From: Sphingopyxis sp. H115
GTDB lineage: Bacteria > Pseudomonadota > Alphaproteobacteria > Sphingomonadales > Sphingomonadaceae
DNA: 64,000 nt
NCBI RefSeq assembly: GCF_001468465.1
Contig: NZ_LNSA01000009.1
Location: 62,001-126,000 of the forward strand
Direction of reading: 5' to 3'
The translations under genes and the position numbers were made by a program. The notes under the pieces were generated by a model. It was not told the DNA's origin. It saw only the letters and a program-made list of their open reading frames with translations, and did no database searches. Below are positions 17,790 to 25,839 of the stretch, in pieces (position 1 is the first letter of the stretch; each line of letters begins with the position of its first letter).

Positions 17790-18658
17790 CCCGCTGGCTG
17801 CTGATCCTTGTCGCGGCGCTGCTTGCGCAGCCCGCGACGGCGAAGGAACGCGCCGACCGCTACAGCGCGATGACCTATAATATCCGCCTCGACGTCGCGT
17901 CGGACGGCGACAATGCGTGGCCCCACCGGCGGAGCGCGCTGACCAGCCTCGTCGCTTATTATGCCCCCGATCTTGTCGGGATGCAGGAGGTGCTGCTGCA
18001 CCAGAAGCAGGCAGTCGAAGCCGACCTGGCCGCCTATCGCTTTATCGGCGCCGCGCGCGACGACGGGAAGGACAAGGGCGAGTTCTCACCGCTTGGTTTC
18101 CGCCGCGACCGCTTCGCGCTGATCGCGTCGGGGACCTTCTGGCTGTCGCCGACCCCCGACGTGCCCGGCAAGGGTTGGGATGCCGCTTACCCGCGTATTG
18201 CGAGTTGGGCGCGACTGGAGGACAAGGCCTCGCGGCGCCGGTTGCTGGTCGTGAACACCCATTTCGATCATGTCGGCACGGCGGCGCGCCTCGAAAGCGC
18301 GCGGCAAATCCGCCGCTGGATCGCCGAGCAGCGAAAGGCGCGCGAGACAGTGGTGCTGATGGGCGATTTCAACAGCCGCGCCGACAGCCCCGCGCACGCA
18401 GTGATCACCGCCCCCGCGCCTGGACCGGCCGCGCTGCACGATACGCTGACGATCAGCCGGAAGCCGCATTTCGGGCCTCTCGGTACCTTCACCGGCTTCG
18501 ATATCGGAAAGAACGAGCCGAGCCCGATCGACCATATTTTCGTGAGCGACGGTGTCGCGGTGCTGCGCCACGCAACGCTGACGCAACAGACGGGCGGCAA
18601 GCTCCCGTCGGACCATTACCCGGTGCTTGCCGACCTGTGCATCGGCAAGGGTTGCTGA
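17786..18658 (+). CDS. Secreted endonuclease/exonuclease/phosphatase (EEP)-family protein
   Basis: The protein is 290 aa with a signal peptide (LLILVAALLAQPATA). EEP-fold motifs are all present: MTYNIRLD, the metal-binding glutamate in VGMQEVL, NTHFDH, VLMGDFNSRADS and SDHYPVLADL. The superfamily includes nucleases, sphingomyelinases and phosphodiesterases. This short secreted type is often found with glycan-degradation genes, though its substrate there is unknown. It closes the seven-gene operon that begins with lacI, and its stop is 3 bp from the convergent stop of the GH144-type gene. Confidence 0.82.
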   Translation: MTRWLLILVAALLAQPATAKERADRYSAMTYNIRLDVASDGDNAWPHRRSALTSLVAYYAPDLVGMQEVLLHQKQAVEADLAAYRFIGAARDDGKDKGEFSPLGFRRDRFALIASGTFWLSPTPDVPGKGWDAAYPRIASWARLEDKASRRRLLVVNTHFDHVGTAARLESARQIRRWIAEQRKARETVVLMGDFNSRADSPAHAVITAPAPGPAALHDTLTISRKPHFGPLGTFTGFDIGKNEPSPIDHIFVSDGVAVLRHATLTQQTGGKLPSDHYPVLADLCIGKGC

Positions 18659-18661
18659 GCC

Positions 18662-20167
18662 CTATTCAGCCTTCGCCTGATCAAGCCAGCCACCGGTAAA
18701 GCCGATGCGCTTCAGCCCGCGGACGATATGCGGGTTCCCCCGCATCACCTTCCAGACCAGGCCGCTCCGATGATTTTCCATCATCGCGAGGATCGGCCCC
18801 TGATCGATGCCGAGATAGTCGTTCGCGACCCAGCCATGCACCGGATCGACCGTGCCGCTGCGCGAGCTCGCGTCGGTAAAGGTGAAGCTGGGGTTGAAGG
18901 CGTCCTTGAAGCCGTAGCGCGTATAGAGCCGTTCGCCATATTTCTGGCGCATCGCCATCAGCGCGGGGATTGTCACCTCGGGCGCGAAGGCGACCGAGCC
19001 GCCCGCCGCCGTGGGGACAATGGTTCCGTCGTCGACGACGCGGATCGCGCTGACCCCGCGCGCCATATAGCCGTTGAAATCGCGCTGCGTACCGTTGACG
19101 CTATATTGGCCTTGCGAATAGCCGGGCCCGTCGGACGCGGTCCATCCCCAGATATCCGCGCCATAGCCCACCCATTTGTTCGGATTATCGGCGCCATAGG
19201 CGCGCTGCGCCAGCGTCGCGCGGCGGCTGTTCTCGAAATAGTCGATGCCCTTGCCGCGCATGAAATCGTCCTGGATGCCGCGAAAGTCGACCCATACATG
19301 GCTGTACTGATGCCCGAACAGCGGTTCGAACTGGAGATGCGGCTGACCGTAATAGCTGCCCCAGTCCTTTTCGAGATCGGCCGCCCAGCCCTTGGCCCAC
19401 GCATCCTTGCCGACGGGGTGCGTCGGCGAACCCATCGCGAGGATATAGACGAGCATGCCCTCGTTATAGCCGACCCAGTCGTGTGTGCCGAAATCGCCGC
19501 CATCGCCGCGTTCGGGATACCAGCCCATCGCGATCGCCTTGCGCCCGCCGCCATTGGCCGACGGAATCCGGCTGTTCTCGCGCTGGACGAAAGTCCAGTC
19601 GACGCGGCGGTAGATCTTCTCTGCAAGGTCGCGAATCTCGGCCTCGACCGGGGTGTCGCGGTCATAATAGCTTTGGGCGAACAATATGCCGCCGAGCAGC
19701 AGCGACGTATCGACGGTCGAAAGCTCGGTCTTGCCGCGCCGCGTTCCATCTTCATTGTTGAGGAAATGATAGAAAAAGCCTTTATGGCCGGCCATGCCGG
19801 TCGCGGCAGGGCCCTGCGGCGCAGTCCAATAGAAGCGCAGGCAATCGCGCGTACGCTCCGCCGCCTCGGCGCGCGTCACATAACCGCGCTCGGCACCGAT
19901 GCCATAGGCAGTGAGCGCAAAGCCCGTCGACGCGATCGAGGAAAAGGGATTGCTCGGCCAGCGGTCGGGCGCAAGGCAGCGCTCGGTATCGGTCGTGTCC
20001 CAGAAATAGCGGAAGGTGCGCTGGGTCAGCTCTTCGGAAAAGGCGGCCTTCGTCATCGGCGCAATGGACGCCGGCGGAGGAACGGCTGCGCTCGGTGCGG
20101 GCGCGGCGGTGCAAGCGGCGGCGAGCGCCACGAGGGGCAACAGCAAAGCCCCGGTCCGGAACGACAT
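18662..20167 (-). CDS. GH144/glycoamylase-domain glucanase (likely endo-beta-1,2-glucanase), lipoprotein
   Basis: The protein is 501 aa. A lipoprotein signal (LLLPLVALAAAC) is followed by an all-alpha glycoamylase domain (the Pfam glycoamylase family, GH144). Recognisable blocks are SIASTGFALTAYGIGAERGY, GFFYHFLN, ELSTVDTSLLLGGILFAQSY, the glycine-tryptophan rich GYGADIWGWTASDGP and PEVTIPALMAMRQKYG. Characterised GH144 members are endo-beta-1,2-glucanases that release sophoro-oligosaccharides. The ATG at 20167 has GGAG 6 nt upstream; a TTG at 20179 is less likely. It lies downstream of the TonB receptor on the same strand, separated by a hairpin. The glycoamylase call is firm; the beta-1,2 specificity is inferred from family. 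Confidence 0.85.
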   Translation of the reverse strand: MSFRTGALLLPLVALAAACTAAPAPSAAVPPPASIAPMTKAAFSEELTQRTFRYFWDTTDTERCLAPDRWPSNPFSSIASTGFALTAYGIGAERGYVTRAEAAERTRDCLRFYWTAPQGPAATGMAGHKGFFYHFLNNEDGTRRGKTELSTVDTSLLLGGILFAQSYYDRDTPVEAEIRDLAEKIYRRVDWTFVQRENSRIPSANGGGRKAIAMGWYPERGDGGDFGTHDWVGYNEGMLVYILAMGSPTHPVGKDAWAKGWAADLEKDWGSYYGQPHLQFEPLFGHQYSHVWVDFRGIQDDFMRGKGIDYFENSRRATLAQRAYGADNPNKWVGYGADIWGWTASDGPGYSQGQYSVNGTQRDFNGYMARGVSAIRVVDDGTIVPTAAGGSVAFAPEVTIPALMAMRQKYGERLYTRYGFKDAFNPSFTFTDASSRSGTVDPVHGWVANDYLGIDQGPILAMMENHRSGLVWKVMRGNPHIVRGLKRIGFTGGWLDQAKAE

Positions 20168-20186
20168 TCGATACTCCAAAATTTTG

Positions 20187-20224
20187 GGCGCCCGGCCGCG
20201 GGAGGGGGGATGCAGCCGGGCGCC
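20187..20224 (-). terminator. Intercistronic hairpin between TonB receptor and GH144 genes
   Basis: GGCGCCCGGC (20187-20196) and GCCGGGCGCC (20215-20224) form a perfect 10-bp stem with an 18-nt loop. On the minus strand it follows the receptor stop by about 11 nt and precedes the GH144 start by about 20 nt. Without a U-tract it could attenuate read-through or protect the receptor mRNA, giving more receptor than enzyme. A CCAAAATTTTGG palindrome follows directly. Confidence 0.5.
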
Positions 20225-20235
20225 TTGTCAGCCGG

Positions 20236-23200
20236 TCAGAAAGAGAAGCCGGCCGAAAGCTTTACAGTGCGGGGCGGATTCCCGCCAACGCCGTTGCCCG
20301 AAATATTCAGGTAGTTGGGGGACGACGGGTCATTATTGTAATCGACATAGTTCCGGTCGTTGAACAGGTTCAGAATGTCGACGCGCAGCCGCAAGCGCGA
20401 TTCCTCGCTGATGAAGCGGAACGGGACATATTTGGTGATGGCGATGTCCATCTGGCGAAAACCCCAGCGATCGCCGTTCCCGTCGGCTTCGTTCGAAATC
20501 ACCTCGCGGATCGGATTTGCCCCGCCGACGCTGCGGAACGCCTTCAGATAGGGCGGCGATGCGATCTGGAACTTGCCCGAGAGCGTCACCCCAATCGGAA
20601 GATCGACCGACCCCGTAGCGACTAGCCGGTGCTTGCGCACCCCGCTCGACCGCGTGATCGGATAATCCTCCAGCGACGGGAAATCCAAGCTGAAAACCTC
20701 GCCGAAGTTCCGGTTCTCCTCGGCCTCGGTATAGGTGTAGGTCGCCGAAAAGGTCCACGGCGAGGATGCCGAGTAATTTTTGACCAACTTCAGATACCCG
20801 GAATCGGCACTCGTCTCGAGCCCGTTGGTCCCGATGATGATCGAACCGAAGCCCGGAGGTGCGAAACCGAACGGCGAATCGGGTACTGCCGGTGCCGGCG
20901 GGAAGAAGCTGCCGTCGGGCCGACGATTGCCGAGCAGATAGGCAAAGCCGTCCTTGCTCTCAATATGGCTATACCCGACTTCGGCTTCGAACAGCGGCGT
21001 CACGCGGGCGCGGAAACCAAGGCTGAACTGGTCCGAATAGGGAACCTTCAGATCATTGTCGATAAAGCGCAGTTCACGCCCGCCGCCAGGGCCGGCCTGA
21101 GTCAGCAACTGAGCGCGACCGGCTTCGGTCAGATAGACGGGATCAAATGGAACGCAGGTCGGTCCTGCGACGCATGTGTTGTTCGGATCGCCCGTGATGA
21201 AGTTGAACGTCCGGGTCGTGTACGAACCGACGCTGATTTCCTGTTGCAGGAAGTCGAACTGGTTGCGGTCGTACGATCGGCCGAAACCGCCGAACAGCAC
21301 ATAGCGTGCCTCGTCGTCGAGTTCGTAGCTGAAGCCAATGCGTGGTTGCCACGCCCCAGTGAACGCCTTGCGCTCCGAACCCGTCGATATGAAGTCGTTA
21401 ATGTCGTAGTCGGCATTGACCAGGTTCGGATAATTGGCCGGCGACACCGCATTCACTGCGTCGGCGGGGTGGACGAAGTCAAGATAGGCCGGAGTCCGCT
21501 CATAATCCCATCGCACGCCGAGGTTCAACGTCAACCGGTCGGTGACCTCCCAATCGTCCTGGACGTAGATGCCGAACTGAAAATTCTTCGAGTTGACGAT
21601 CGGGCTGCCGTTGCCGGTCTGTGCGCCGAACTGGACGCGATAGGGAATATCGTCGTTGAAGCTGCCGCCACCCGGATTGAATGCGGGATTATAGGTATAG
21701 ACCGGGTTGAAATTGCCGAGTTGCAACGTGTTCAACTCGACCCATTTCGCCTTCGCGCCGACCTTGATCGTGTGGCCTTCGAACCCGGTCCAGGTGAAGT
21801 CATTCTGGACACCCCAGCCCTTCTGACCCTTTTCCTGATAGTTGCCGCCGCCGCCAATGCGCAGGATCTCCTCACGCACGACCACGCCGGGTTGCGGATT
21901 TGTCGGCGACGGTCCGGCATAGGCGAAGAGCCGCGCATCTTCGAAAACGACGGGTGTAGGCGCCCATTTGACGTCCTCGTATGTCACCTTGAAATCGTTG
22001 ATCCAACTGTCGGCCGTGTGCTCCCAGCGCCCGGTGACACGCAGTTCCTCGACATCCTGCGAACTGATCGTGCTGCGGGCATTGATCCCGGAGCCGAGGA
22101 ATTCACCGCTTTCCTTGCGATATTTGCCCGACACTTCGATAAGATCGCTGTTGGAAGGCTGGAAACTGAGTTTGCCGAAATAGAGATCTTCGTTGAAGGT
22201 CGCGTTCGTCGGCCCGAACACGCCCTGATATTCGGACGGGAAATAGGTAACGGGCAGGCTGAGCCCCGGGCGGATATCAACCGGATTTTCTTGCCGCTTG
22301 CCTTCGTAGGTTACGAAGAAGTGCAGCATGTCCTTGATGATCGGTCCGCCGAGCGCGCCGCCGAACTGGAAATCCCTGGTCTTGACCTTGGACGTCCTGA
22401 GTTCGTTGGGCCGCGCATCGCGAAGGCCTTGATCGGTATAATCGATGAAGGCTTCGCCGTGGAACTCATTGGTACCCGACTTGGTTACCGCCGTGATCGC
22501 GACGGAGCTCACCTGATCGAACTCGGCCTTATAGTTCGACGACAGGACGCGATATTCGCCGACCGCCAACTGCGGGAACGGATTGCCCTGCGTCGAATCC
22601 TGACCGGTGACGCCGTTTTTCAGGACATAATCCTTCTGTCCCACGCCATCGATGAAGATGTTGACGCTGCGGCTGTCCTGCGCGCCGCCTTGCAGGCGCG
22701 ATTGACCGTTGCCGCCGGTTACGAATTGGACGCCCGGAGCAAGGTCGGCGAAGGCCAGGAAGTTGCGGTTGTTCTGCGGCAGCACCTCGATCTGACGCTG
22801 AGTGATGTTTGAGCCGACTTCGCCGCCCTCCATCGACCGTATCCGCGAACCGGTGACGATGATCGCATCGTCGCCGGCCGAAGCAATGTCCGGCTGCGAA
22901 AAGTCGAAGTCCAGAACCGCACTCTGCCCGACCGAGAGGGTGAATTCGTCAGTGCGACGCACCCCGCCAGGGGTGGTCAGCTCGAGGCGATAGGTGCCGA
23001 CGGGAAGCGACGCGATATTGTAGCTGCCATTTTCACCGACGGTGACGCTACGCGTCAGGCCCGTATCGACGTTGATCGCGGTGACCTGCGACACCCCGCC
23101 ATCGGCCTTCACCGTCCCGCGAAGCGAAGCGTTCGACACCTGGGCATGCGCGGGGACCGCAACCGCGACGGCCAGCGCAGCTGCCGCGCTGCTCCACGCG

Positions 23201-23271
23201 AGCGCCACCGCGAGCGAACGTGCGCGCGACCGGCGTGCGGAAACAGTTTGAAAATCATGCGAAAACTTCAC
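20236..23271 (-). CDS. TonB-dependent receptor with N-terminal carboxypeptidase-like domain (Oar type)
   Basis: The protein is 1011 aa. A signal peptide ends near AVPAHAQ (about residue 44). It is followed by a carboxypeptidase-regulatory-like beta-sandwich (about 46-130, with GSYNIASLPVGTYRLEL), a TonB-box-like DDAIIVTGSRIR, the plug (about 137-260, LAPGVQFVTGG and INIFIDGVGQ-like segment) and a long beta-barrel ending in the aromatic KLSAGFSF. These receptors import large ligands across the outer membrane with energy from TonB-ExbBD. Its position between the GH144 and GH3 genes, with operator O3 in the shared upstream gap, makes it the likely outer-membrane porter for the glucan oligosaccharide. 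No SusD-like partner is present. Confidence 0.92.
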   Translation of the reverse strand: MKFSHDFQTVSARRSRARSLAVALAWSSAAAALAVAVAVPAHAQVSNASLRGTVKADGGVSQVTAINVDTGLTRSVTVGENGSYNIASLPVGTYRLELTTPGGVRRTDEFTLSVGQSAVLDFDFSQPDIASAGDDAIIVTGSRIRSMEGGEVGSNITQRQIEVLPQNNRNFLAFADLAPGVQFVTGGNGQSRLQGGAQDSRSVNIFIDGVGQKDYVLKNGVTGQDSTQGNPFPQLAVGEYRVLSSNYKAEFDQVSSVAITAVTKSGTNEFHGEAFIDYTDQGLRDARPNELRTSKVKTRDFQFGGALGGPIIKDMLHFFVTYEGKRQENPVDIRPGLSLPVTYFPSEYQGVFGPTNATFNEDLYFGKLSFQPSNSDLIEVSGKYRKESGEFLGSGINARSTISSQDVEELRVTGRWEHTADSWINDFKVTYEDVKWAPTPVVFEDARLFAYAGPSPTNPQPGVVVREEILRIGGGGNYQEKGQKGWGVQNDFTWTGFEGHTIKVGAKAKWVELNTLQLGNFNPVYTYNPAFNPGGGSFNDDIPYRVQFGAQTGNGSPIVNSKNFQFGIYVQDDWEVTDRLTLNLGVRWDYERTPAYLDFVHPADAVNAVSPANYPNLVNADYDINDFISTGSERKAFTGAWQPRIGFSYELDDEARYVLFGGFGRSYDRNQFDFLQQEISVGSYTTRTFNFITGDPNNTCVAGPTCVPFDPVYLTEAGRAQLLTQAGPGGGRELRFIDNDLKVPYSDQFSLGFRARVTPLFEAEVGYSHIESKDGFAYLLGNRRPDGSFFPPAPAVPDSPFGFAPPGFGSIIIGTNGLETSADSGYLKLVKNYSASSPWTFSATYTYTEAEENRNFGEVFSLDFPSLEDYPITRSSGVRKHRLVATGSVDLPIGVTLSGKFQIASPPYLKAFRSVGGANPIREVISNEADGNGDRWGFRQMDIAITKYVPFRFISEESRLRLRVDILNLFNDRNYVDYNNDPSSPNYLNISGNGVGGNPPRTVKLSAGFSF

Positions 23272-23382
23272 AGCATCCTCCCTTTTTTGTGCCCCGACAT
23301 CTCCCGCCCTCGCTCCTTTCGCCGATCGGCCTTGCCACCGCTCAACGACGAGTCGCGGGAAACCGCGTCGTGTTTTTTTGAT

Positions 23383-23412
23383 TTGTAACCGGTTTCACGA
23401 TGACTGTATAGA
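23383..23412 (+). promoter_or_regulatory. LacI-type operator O3 overlapping a candidate promoter for the GH3 gene
   Basis: TGTAACCGGTTTCA (23384-23397) is the third copy of the shared box, in the 247-bp gap between the divergent TonB receptor and GH3 genes. It overlaps TTGTAA (23383-23388), which with TATAGA (23407-23412, 18 bp spacing) resembles a promoter reading towards GH3. The same site may also control the receptor on the other strand. Confidence 0.72.
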
Positions 23413-23518
23413 GAGAAGCGACGCAGATGGATGCAATCGGGGGCCAGCCGGTTTTCCGCCGAAATTCGGCCAATCCGCGTGACAATGTATAAGCAAACCC
23501 GACCGGGAAGGACGAATC

Positions 23519-25837
23519 ATGCCGCCGATGAAGCGCAATCTCACATGCCTGACACTGGCCACCTTGATGGTGGCAGGACAGCTCGCCCCAACCCCGCTGC
23601 TCGCGAAGCCAGCGTCGAGCGCGACTGAAAGGGCGCCGGTGGATTCGGCGGGCTGGACGCGCGCCGATCCGAAAATGGACCGCTTCGTCGCCGACTTGAT
23701 GGCAAAGATGACGCTGGACGAGAAAATCGGGCAATTGTCGCTCCTGACGAGCGACTGGGATTCGACCGGCCCCACGATGCGCCAAGGCTATCAGGACGAT
23801 ATCCGCAAGGGCCGCATCGGATCGATCTTCAACGCCTTCACAGCCAAATATACGCGCGACCTGCAGCGGCTCGCGGTCGAAGAAACGCGGCTGAAAATCC
23901 CCCTGCTCTTCGGCTATGACGTCGTCCATGGCCACCGCACCATCTTTCCTATCTCGCTGGGCGAATCGGCGAGCTGGGACCTGGATGCCATTGAAAAGTC
24001 AGCGCGAATCTCCGCAACCGAAGCCGCAGCCGAAGGCATCCACTGGACCTTCGCGCCAATGGTCGACGTCGCGCGCGACCCGCGCTGGGGCCGCATGTCC
24101 GAAGGCGCCGGCGAAGATGTCTTCCTTGGCAGCAAGATCGCTGCCGCGCGCGTGCGGGGGTTCCAGGGCGACGACCTGAAACGCGTCGATACGGTGCTCG
24201 CGACCGCCAAGCATTTCGCCGCCTATGGCGCGGCGCAAGCGGGCCGCGATTACCATACCGTCGATATTTCGGAGCGCACGCTGCGCGACGTCTATCTGCC
24301 GCCGTTCAAGGCGGCGGCCGATGCCGGCGCAGCAACCTTCATGACCTCGTTCAACGAATATGACGGCGTGCCGGCGTCGGGCAGCCACTATCTGCTGACC
24401 GACGTGCTGCGCAAGAAATGGGGCTTCAAGGGCTTCATCGTAACCGATTACACGTCGATCAACGAAATGGTCTCGCACGGCTATTCGAAGGATCTGGAGC
24501 AGGCCGGCGAACAGGCGATCAACGCCGGTGTCGACATGGATCTGCAAGGCGCGGTGTTCATGGACCACCTCGCGCGGTCGGTTGCCGAGGGCAAGGTCGA
24601 CGTGAAACGCGTCGATGCCGCGGTAAAAGCGATCCTCGAGATGAAGTACCGCCTCGGCCTATTCGAGGATCCCTATCGCTATTCGGACGAGGCGCGCGAA
24701 AAGGCGACCGTCTATCGCGCCGATTTCTTCGAAGCGGCGCGCGACGTTGCGCGCAAGTCGATTGTGCTGCTGAAAAACAAGGACGGCGCCCTTCCGCTCG
24801 CCGCATCTGCAAAGTCGATCGCGCTGATTGGGCCGCTCGGCGACAGCAAGGAGGATATGATCGGCAGCTGGGCCGCAGCAGGCGACCGCAAGACGCGGCC
24901 GGTCACCCTGCTCGAAGGCCTGCAGGCGCGCGCACCCAAGGGAACGACGGTCGCTTATGCCAAGGGTGCGGGCTATCAGTTCACCGACGCGGGTAAGACC
25001 GACGGCTTCGCCGAAGCGATCGCGCTCGCGCAGAAATCCGATGTAATCGTCGCCGCGATGGGCGAGCATTGGAACATGACCGGCGAAGCAGCGAGCCGCA
25101 CCTCGCTCGACCTGCCGGGTAACCAGCAGGCTTTGCTGGAGGAACTCAAGAAAACCGGCAAGCCGATCATCCTCGTTCTGATGAGCGGACGACCGAACAG
25201 CATCGAATGGGCCGACGCCAATGTCGATGCGATCCTTGAGGCCTGGTATCCCGGGACGATGGGCGGCCATGCCGTCGCGGATGTCCTTTATGGCGACTAT
25301 AATCCGTCGGGCAAATTGCCCGTCACCTTCCCCCGCAACGTCGGACAGGTGCCGATCTATTACGACATGAAAAACACCGGGCGGCCGATCAAGCCAGAGG
25401 AACCCAACGCGAAATATGTCTCGCGCTATCTCGATACGCCGAACACGCCGCTTTATCCCTTCGGCTACGGCCTCAGCTACACCAGCTTCGCCTATTCGCC
25501 GGTGACGCTCGACAAGACGAAAATTCGCCCAGGCGAGCCGCTGACCGCCAGCGTCACCGTGACCAATAGCGGCGCGCGCGACGGCGAGGAAGTCGTCCAG
25601 CTGTACGTCCGCGACCTTGTCGGATCGGTGACGCGCCCGGTCAAGGAGCTCAAGGGCTTTGAAAAGCTGATGCTGAAGAAGGGCGAGAAACGAACGGTCC
25701 GCTTCACCCTGACCGACGCCGATTTGGCCTTCACGCGGCAGGATATGAGCTGGGGCAGCGAACCCGGGCAGTTCAAGCTGTGGGTCGGCCCCTCCTCGGC
25801 CGAAGGGCAGGAAGCCGGCTTCGAGCTGACCGAGTGA
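23519..25837 (+). CDS. bglX: GH3 beta-glucosidase (BglX-like), periplasmic
   Basis: The protein is 772 aa, with a signal peptide, a GH3 N-terminal TIM barrel (about 50-370), a C-terminal alpha/beta sandwich and a final fibronectin III-like domain (about 660-765, ASVTVTNSGARDGEEVVQLYV). The catalytic nucleophile is the aspartate in GFIVTDYTSI (Asp310), and KHF (231-233) and the ARDPRWGR block are intact. It releases terminal glucose from beta-glucans or oligosaccharides in the periplasm. AAGGA is 6 nt before the ATG at 23519. It stands under operator O3 and is followed 2 nt later by the sulfatase start. Confidence 0.95.
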   Translation: MPPMKRNLTCLTLATLMVAGQLAPTPLLAKPASSATERAPVDSAGWTRADPKMDRFVADLMAKMTLDEKIGQLSLLTSDWDSTGPTMRQGYQDDIRKGRIGSIFNAFTAKYTRDLQRLAVEETRLKIPLLFGYDVVHGHRTIFPISLGESASWDLDAIEKSARISATEAAAEGIHWTFAPMVDVARDPRWGRMSEGAGEDVFLGSKIAAARVRGFQGDDLKRVDTVLATAKHFAAYGAAQAGRDYHTVDISERTLRDVYLPPFKAAADAGAATFMTSFNEYDGVPASGSHYLLTDVLRKKWGFKGFIVTDYTSINEMVSHGYSKDLEQAGEQAINAGVDMDLQGAVFMDHLARSVAEGKVDVKRVDAAVKAILEMKYRLGLFEDPYRYSDEAREKATVYRADFFEAARDVARKSIVLLKNKDGALPLAASAKSIALIGPLGDSKEDMIGSWAAAGDRKTRPVTLLEGLQARAPKGTTVAYAKGAGYQFTDAGKTDGFAEAIALAQKSDVIVAAMGEHWNMTGEAASRTSLDLPGNQQALLEELKKTGKPIILVLMSGRPNSIEWADANVDAILEAWYPGTMGGHAVADVLYGDYNPSGKLPVTFPRNVGQVPIYYDMKNTGRPIKPEEPNAKYVSRYLDTPNTPLYPFGYGLSYTSFAYSPVTLDKTKIRPGEPLTASVTVTNSGARDGEEVVQLYVRDLVGSVTRPVKELKGFEKLMLKKGEKRTVRFTLTDADLAFTRQDMSWGSEPGQFKLWVGPSSAEGQEAGFELTE

Positions 25838-25839
25838 CG

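Noticed and set aside
20629-22812. Long + strand open frame opposite the TonB receptor
   Set aside because: It is the antisense shadow of a well-supported receptor gene.
20236-23271. SusC/SusD-type polysaccharide utilisation system
   Set aside because: No SusD-like lipoprotein is encoded nearby and the receptor has the proteobacterial Oar-like layout.
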